Shown here: one piece after another, positions 7,715 to 10,832 of the stretch
Position numbering within the stretch: position 1 is the stretch's first letter
Layout: every line of letters begins with the position of its first letter
From: Caldilinea sp.
Lineage (GTDB): Bacteria; Chloroflexota; Anaerolineae; Caldilineales; Caldilineaceae
Assembly: GCA_026389955.1 (NCBI GenBank)
Contig: JAPLGY010000427.1
Location: 1 to 10,832, forward strand
Reading direction: 5' to 3'
Length of the DNA stretch: 10,832 bases
Made by a program: the position numbers and the translations under genes
The notes under the pieces: model-generated
Seen by the model: the letters and a program-made list of their open reading frames with translations, nothing else
The model's database searches: none
What the model was told of the DNA's origin: nothing

Positions 7715-8685
7715 GCGGTAGTTGCCTCGTAGAGAATACAGCGGACGGCATGGTGGCTGCCGACAGAGACAAGTTCAGGGTGGTGCGAGCGACAGCGTTC
7801 CTGGACAAAAGTGCAGCGGGCAGCAAAGCGACAGCCTGTCGGCAGCGCAGCTGCATTGGGGGGCAGGCCCGGGATCGCCGGGAGGTACTCCTGTACGTCG
7901 CCGTGCAGCGACGGAATCGAAGCGAGCAGCCCCTGGGTGTAGGGGTGTTTGGGGGTGCGAAAGAGCGTTCGGGTCGGGCCCTGCTCGACAATCTCCCCGG
8001 CGTACATAATGAGAATACGGTCGCACAGATGGGTGACCACGGCCAGATCGTGGGAGATATAGAGGATGGCCGTACCCAGCTCGCTTCGTGCCTGCTGCAG
8101 CAGCGCCAGGATCTGCTGCTGCACGGTGACGTCGAGCGCAGTGGTAGGCTCGTCGGCGATGATCAGCTCGGGGGTGCAGGCCAGCGCAGCGGCAATCACG
8201 GTGCGCTGCTGCATGCCGCCGCTGAACTCGTGGGCGTAGTGGCGGGCACGCTCGTCGGCGGCAGGAATGCCCACCCGACGCAGCATGCCCACCGCCTTCT
8301 CCCAAGCCGTCTGGCGTTTGACCCGGGTATGGGCCAGAAAGACGTCGGCAATCTGTTCACCGATGGGGATCACCGGGTTGAGCGCGGCCAGCGCATCCTG
8401 CACGACCATCGCAATCCGGCGCCCGCGCACCTGGCGCATCTGTTCCCGGCTCAGGTCGAGCAAATTGACGCCGTTCAGACGAATGGCGCCGCGCACGATG
8501 CGCCCTGGGGAAGGGAGCAGCCGCAGGATCGACTGCACGGTGACGCTTTTGCCGGAGCCAGATTCGCCGATCAGGCCGACGATCTCGCCGGCCTCCACTG
8601 CAAACGAAACCCCGTTGACCGCACGCACCGTCCGGTCGGCAAACAAAAAGGCAGCTTCCAGGTCGTCGACTTCGAGCAATGGCAT
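7711..8685 (-). CDS. Peptide-type ABC transporter ATPase (DppD/OppD-like)
   Basis: A complete 324-residue ATP-binding subunit. Walker A is GESGSGKS (40-47), the Q-loop glutamine is Q96 in [11 protein letters not shown], the signature is FSGGMQQR (154-161), Walker B is LIIADEP (174-180) and the H-loop is H212 in ISHD. The C-terminal extension carries K-H-P-Y-T-Q-G-L-L (246-254) and four cysteines at C285, C291, C298 and C316. That spacing matches the Dpp/Opp subfamily, in which some members bind a 4Fe-4S cluster there. The ATG at 8685 follows TAGGGGA, a Shine-Dalgarno site overlapping the permease stop. The 9-base gap to the permease gene and the ATGA overlap with the next ATPase gene show it is co-translated with the rest of the transporter. 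Confidence 0.93.
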   Translation of the reverse strand: MPLLEVDDLEAAFLFADRTVRAVNGVSFAVEAGEIVGLIGESGSGKSVTVQSILRLLPSPGRIVRGAIRLNGVNLLDLSREQMRQVRGRRIAMVVQDALAALNPVIPIGEQIADVFLAHTRVKRQTAWEKAVGMLRRVGIPAADERARHYAHEFSGGMQQRTVIAAALACTPELIIADEPTTALDVTVQQQILALLQQARSELGTAILYISHDLAVVTHLCDRILIMYAGEIVEQGPTRTLFRTPKHPYTQGLLASIPSLHGDVQEYLPAIPGLPPNAAALPTGCRFAARCTFVQERCRSHHPELVSVGSHHAVRCILYEATTA

Positions 8686-8694
8686 GGAATTCCC

Positions 8695-9424
8695 CTACCG
8701 TGAAGAACGCGGGTCGAGCAGATCGCGGAGCCCGTCCCCGAACAGATTGAAAGCAAAGACGACCACCAGCACGGCGGCCCCGGCAAAAAGCGCGATCGAG
8801 GGTGCCTGGTACATGTACTGGCGCCCGGTGGTGAGCATAGCCCCCCACGATGAGGTGGGCGGCTGCACCCCCAACCCCAAAAAGCCCAGGCTGGCTTCGT
8901 CCAAAATACCCCACGCCAGCGACGCAGTCACCTGCACGAGGAGGATGGGCAGAATATTGGGCAGCACCTCGCAGCGGATCAGACGGGCGGGCGACGCCCC
9001 CATCGCCCGTGAAAGCCGAGGGGCCCAGCAGGCCGACCACCCCCAGCGCCACCATCAAAGCTGGGATGGCAAAAAGGAGATCCATCAGACGCATCAGCAG
9101 CACATCCACCATCCCTCCGCTGAAACCGGCCAGCACCCCCAAAACACCGCCAACCGCCAGCGCAACGGCGACAGCAGTGAAGGCGACCAGCAGCGAGACC
9201 CGCGACCCATAGATGATCCGGCTCAAGATGTCGCGGCCAAATTCGTCGGTGCCGAGCCAGTGGCCCGGCGTCCCCAAGGGGGCAAAACGGGTGGCGGTGT
9301 CCATCTCGTCCGGGTCGTAGGGGGCCAGCACCGGTGCGAAGAGGGCTGTCAACACCACCGCCAGAATACAGAGGCCGGCAGCCAGGGCGACCGGATAGCG
9401 GCGCAAGCGTTTCAGAAAGTCCAT
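8695..9424 (-). pseudogene. DppC-type ABC transporter permease gene, frameshifted by an internal deletion
   Basis: This should encode the second membrane subunit of the peptide-type importer. The first frame, from ATG 9424 (preceded by TGAGGG), gives about 136 good family residues. These are the N-terminal membrane helix (11-33), the periplasmic HWLGTDEFGRDILSRIIYG segment (55-73), a second helix (79-99), and M-R-L-M-D-L-L-F-A-I-P leading to GLLGPS. Near 9020 this frame leaves the family and would read through the DppD-like gene to a stop at 8357. A frame shifted by +1 resumes with RLSRAMGASPARLI, L-P-N-I-L-P, the FLGLGVQPPTSSWGAML signature and LDPR, ending at TAG 8695-8697. The region that normally holds the helix after GPS and the first half of the EAA coupling loop (about 35 residues) is missing, a loss of 2 modulo 3 bases. 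As read the permease is non-functional, so the importer would be too. Confidence 0.85.
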
Positions 9425-9432
9425 CGGAACCC

Positions 9433-10377
9433 TCACTTGAGCTGGACACGTGGGTCCAGATAGGCATGCAGCAGCTCGACCAGCAGGTTGATGGCGAGAA
9501 AAATGCTGGCATAGATGAGCACCGAGGCCTGGATCATGAAATAGTCGCGTTCGAGCACCGCGCGCACAATCAGGCGGCCGGCCCCCGGCCAGTTGAAGAG
9601 CTCTTCGATCACGATCTGCCCGGAGAGCAAAAACCCGATGTTGAGGCCAAACACGACCAACAGGCTGATCATCGCGTTGCGCAACACATAGCGGTTGACC
9701 ACGGTGCGCATCCGCAGCCCTTTGGCGTGCGCATAGTTGACATACTGTTCCTGCAGCGCCTCGATCACCGCCGCGCGCGCCATCCGTCCGATGTAGGGGC
9801 CCAGCCCCAGCCCCAGTGAAAACGCTGGCAGCACCAGATACTGCAAATTTTTGAGTGGATCCTGGGTGAAGGGCACGTAGCCTTGGGAGGGCAGCACCTT
9901 CCAGTTGACTCCCAGCCAGACCATCAGCAGCGTGCCAAGCCAAAAGAGCGGCATCGAGTAGCCGGCCAGCGACACGATCGAGAAGAGATGGTCGAACGGG
10001 CTGTTTTTGAACAGGCCAGCCAGAATGCCGCTGGGCAGCCCGACGAGCAGTGCGATCAAGAGGCCAGCCAGCGCCAGCTCCAGCGTGGCAGGGATGCGTG
10101 CCAACAACAGCGGGGCGATCGGCTGGCGCGAGCGGAAGGTGATTCCTAGGTCCCCGGCTGGCAAGCCGGAGATCCAATCCACGTACTGCACCAGCAGCGG
10201 GCGGTTCAGCCCGAACTCTTCACGCAGCTGGGCCACAAACTCCTGGCTGGCCGAGGGGCCGACCATGGCCTGCACCGGGTCGCCTGGGATCAGGTGAATA
10301 TAGACAAAGACCACGACCGACAGGCCCCACAACAAAGGAACAAAGAGGAGCAGGCGGTAGAGTGTGTAGCGCAGCAT
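9433..10377 (-). CDS. Peptide-type ABC transporter permease (DppB/OppB-like)
   Basis: A complete 314-residue inner-membrane subunit. It has the N-terminal helix (about 9-29) followed by H-L-I-P-G-D-P (28-34), a typical DppB start, then the periplasmic GDLGITFRSRQP segment (75-86). Further hydrophobic segments lie near 100-123, 133-157, 181-193, 236-256 and 286-305. The cytoplasmic coupling (EAA-type) loop is at about 206-235, ending in K-G-L-R-M-R-T-V-V-N-R-Y-V-L-R-N-A, and the C-terminus is L-D-P-R. It pairs with the DppC-type subunit to form the translocation path. The ATG at 10377 has GAGAGGA about 8 bases upstream; a second GAGGA abuts the start. Its stop is 8 bases before the next permease gene, whose SD overlaps that stop. 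It is intact, in contrast to its partner. Confidence 0.93.
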   Translation of the reverse strand: MLRYTLYRLLLFVPLLWGLSVVVFVYIHLIPGDPVQAMVGPSASQEFVAQLREEFGLNRPLLVQYVDWISGLPAGDLGITFRSRQPIAPLLLARIPATLELALAGLLIALLVGLPSGILAGLFKNSPFDHLFSIVSLAGYSMPLFWLGTLLMVWLGVNWKVLPSQGYVPFTQDPLKNLQYLVLPAFSLGLGLGPYIGRMARAAVIEALQEQYVNYAHAKGLRMRTVVNRYVLRNAMISLLVVFGLNIGFLLSGQIVIEELFNWPGAGRLIVRAVLERDYFMIQASVLIYASIFLAINLLVELLHAYLDPRVQLK

Positions 10378-10397
10378 GTCCTCGATCCTCTCAAAGA

Positions 10398-10440
10398 GCC
10401 TGGCCCTTGGCCCGCTGCGGCGGGCGAAACGGGGCCAGGC
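10398..10440. other. Stem-loop with nested inner hairpin upstream of the permease gene
   Basis: A 9-bp arm pair, GCCTGGCCC (10398-10406) with GGGCCAGGC (10432-10440), encloses a second 6-bp hairpin (10410-10415 with 10420-10425, loop TGCG). It lies just upstream of the Shine-Dalgarno site of the DppB-type gene, in the leader between it and the binding-protein gene. It could limit read-through or protect the binding-protein mRNA from 3' decay. No T-run follows on the minus strand. Confidence 0.6.
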
Positions 10441-10458
10441 GCGAATACGATTGGGCCC

Positions 10459-10500
10459 CTGTCTGGGGGCTGCGGAGTGTGCTCCGCAGCCCCCAGACAG
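10459..10500. terminator. Perfect 19-bp hairpin after the binding-protein gene (attenuator or mRNA stabiliser)
   Basis: The arm CTGTCTGGGGGCTGCGGAG (10459-10477) pairs perfectly with 10482-10500 around a 4-base loop. It starts 28 bases after the binding-protein stop codon on the minus strand. No T-tract follows, so complete termination is doubtful. Partial termination or protection of the upstream mRNA is typical between solute-binding-protein genes and their permease genes, where it keeps the binding protein in excess. Confidence 0.7.
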
Positions 10501-10527
10501 AGTTCCCTGCTCTGTCCACCGTTTCGG

Positions 10528-10832
10528 CTAGCGCGAGGGAATGTCCGCAAGGATCAATCCACGGCTGGAGTCGTCGCTGCGCGGGAAGAAGCCCTGCATC
10601 TCGCCGGTGGTCAGCACCAAGGTATTTTGGGAGCCGTCGGAGAGGATGTAGGCCTCGCTGGAGACCAGCTTGTTGATGGTGTCCAGCAGCTCTTTTTTCT
10701 GGGCCAGGTCCGTCTCTGCCATCATGTCGTCCAACATCTGGTCCAACGCCGGGTCGCTGCCGCGGAACCAGTAGGGGTTCCAGGTGCCCGAAGAGTGCAG
10801 GATCTGGTAGAGGCTGTCCGGGGCGTAAATTG
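10528..10832 (-). CDS. Solute-binding protein of peptide-type ABC transporter (SBP family 5), 5'-truncated
   Basis: This is the C-terminal 100 residues of an extracytoplasmic binding protein; the rest, including any signal peptide, lies right of the window. The visible part begins I-Y-A-P-D-S-L-Y-Q-I and contains LHSSGTWNPYWFRGSDPALD. It is followed by a charged helix (M-M-A-E-T-D-L-A-Q-K-K-E-L-L) and E-A-Y-I-L-S-D-G. This matches the closing part of DppA/OppA-type proteins, in which S-G-x-W-N-P is followed by the helix x-E-T-D-x-x-x-R-x-x-L. It delivers the ligand to the DppB/C permease pair. It is the first gene of the visible operon and is separated from the permease genes by 150 bases with two strong hairpins. 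The ligand class (peptide, opine, glycoside or other) cannot be told from the C-terminus. Confidence 0.85.
   Translation of the reverse strand, partial: IYAPDSLYQILHSSGTWNPYWFRGSDPALDQMLDDMMAETDLAQKKELLDTINKLVSSEAYILSDGSQNTLVLTTGEMQGFFPRSDDSSRGLILADIPSR

Noticed and set aside
7705..9463. Long overlapping plus-strand open frames opposite the ATPase and permease genes
   Set aside because: They are antisense to genes with full ATPase motifs; length alone is expected from the base composition.
8357..10177. 606-codon minus-strand open frame suggesting a fused permease
   Set aside because: Only the segment 9424 to about 9020 is family-like. Upstream it is an out-of-frame reading of the DppB-type gene, and downstream an out-of-frame reading of the rest of DppC and the DppD-like gene.
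1..10832. Search for CRISPR arrays, tRNA or rRNA genes, transposases, integrases and attachment sites
   Set aside because: No repeat-spacer pattern, cloverleaf, ribosomal RNA stretch or mobile-element gene was recognised; the noncoding space is only about 0.2 kb in total.

Overview
The window is GC-rich bacterial DNA that is almost fully coding. One tightly packed cluster on the minus strand fills positions 781-10832. It meets a single plus-strand gene at the left edge. Strong Shine-Dalgarno sites, 4-base ATGA stop/start overlaps and the gene content suit a heterotrophic bacterium with many catabolic transport operons. Chloroflexota (Caldilinea-like or SAR202-like) is one guess from the mix of enolase-superfamily, Gfo/Idh and luciferase-like enzymes, but nothing here proves a phylum. 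No RNA gene, insertion sequence, CRISPR array or integrase was seen.

Layout in the direction of minus-strand transcription (right to left): the C-terminal end of a peptide-type (family 5) solute-binding protein; a 150-base gap with two strong hairpins; two DppB/DppC-type permeases; two DppD/DppF-type ATPases; a PLP-dependent D-cysteine desulfhydrase/ACC deaminase-like enzyme; an M20 metallohydrolase; an isochorismatase-fold amidohydrolase; a Gfo/Idh/MocA dehydrogenase with LigC-like motifs; a DapA-family lyase; and an enolase-superfamily acid-sugar dehydratase. Five junctions are ATGA overlaps, three are 8-9 base gaps with a Shine-Dalgarno site on the preceding stop codon, and one is a 14-base overlap. 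This looks like one transcription unit whose promoter lies right of the window. A 13-bp hairpin separates its end from the convergent, 5'-truncated luciferase-like monooxygenase gene at 1-741.

The simplest reading is an uptake-plus-catabolism operon. The ABC transporter imports a nitrogen-containing small molecule. The M20 enzyme, the amidohydrolase and the PLP enzyme remove acyl, amide and amino groups. A dehydrogenase, dehydratase and aldolase set then handles the carbon skeleton. The substrate cannot be read from the sequence.

The most striking anomaly is that two genes, the DppC-type permease and the PLP enzyme, are each broken by an apparent internal loss of roughly 100 bases. Both losses leave the same +1 phase change and remove conserved family core. 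Neighbouring genes look intact. This is either incipient decay of the operon or a repeated assembly or sequencing artefact.
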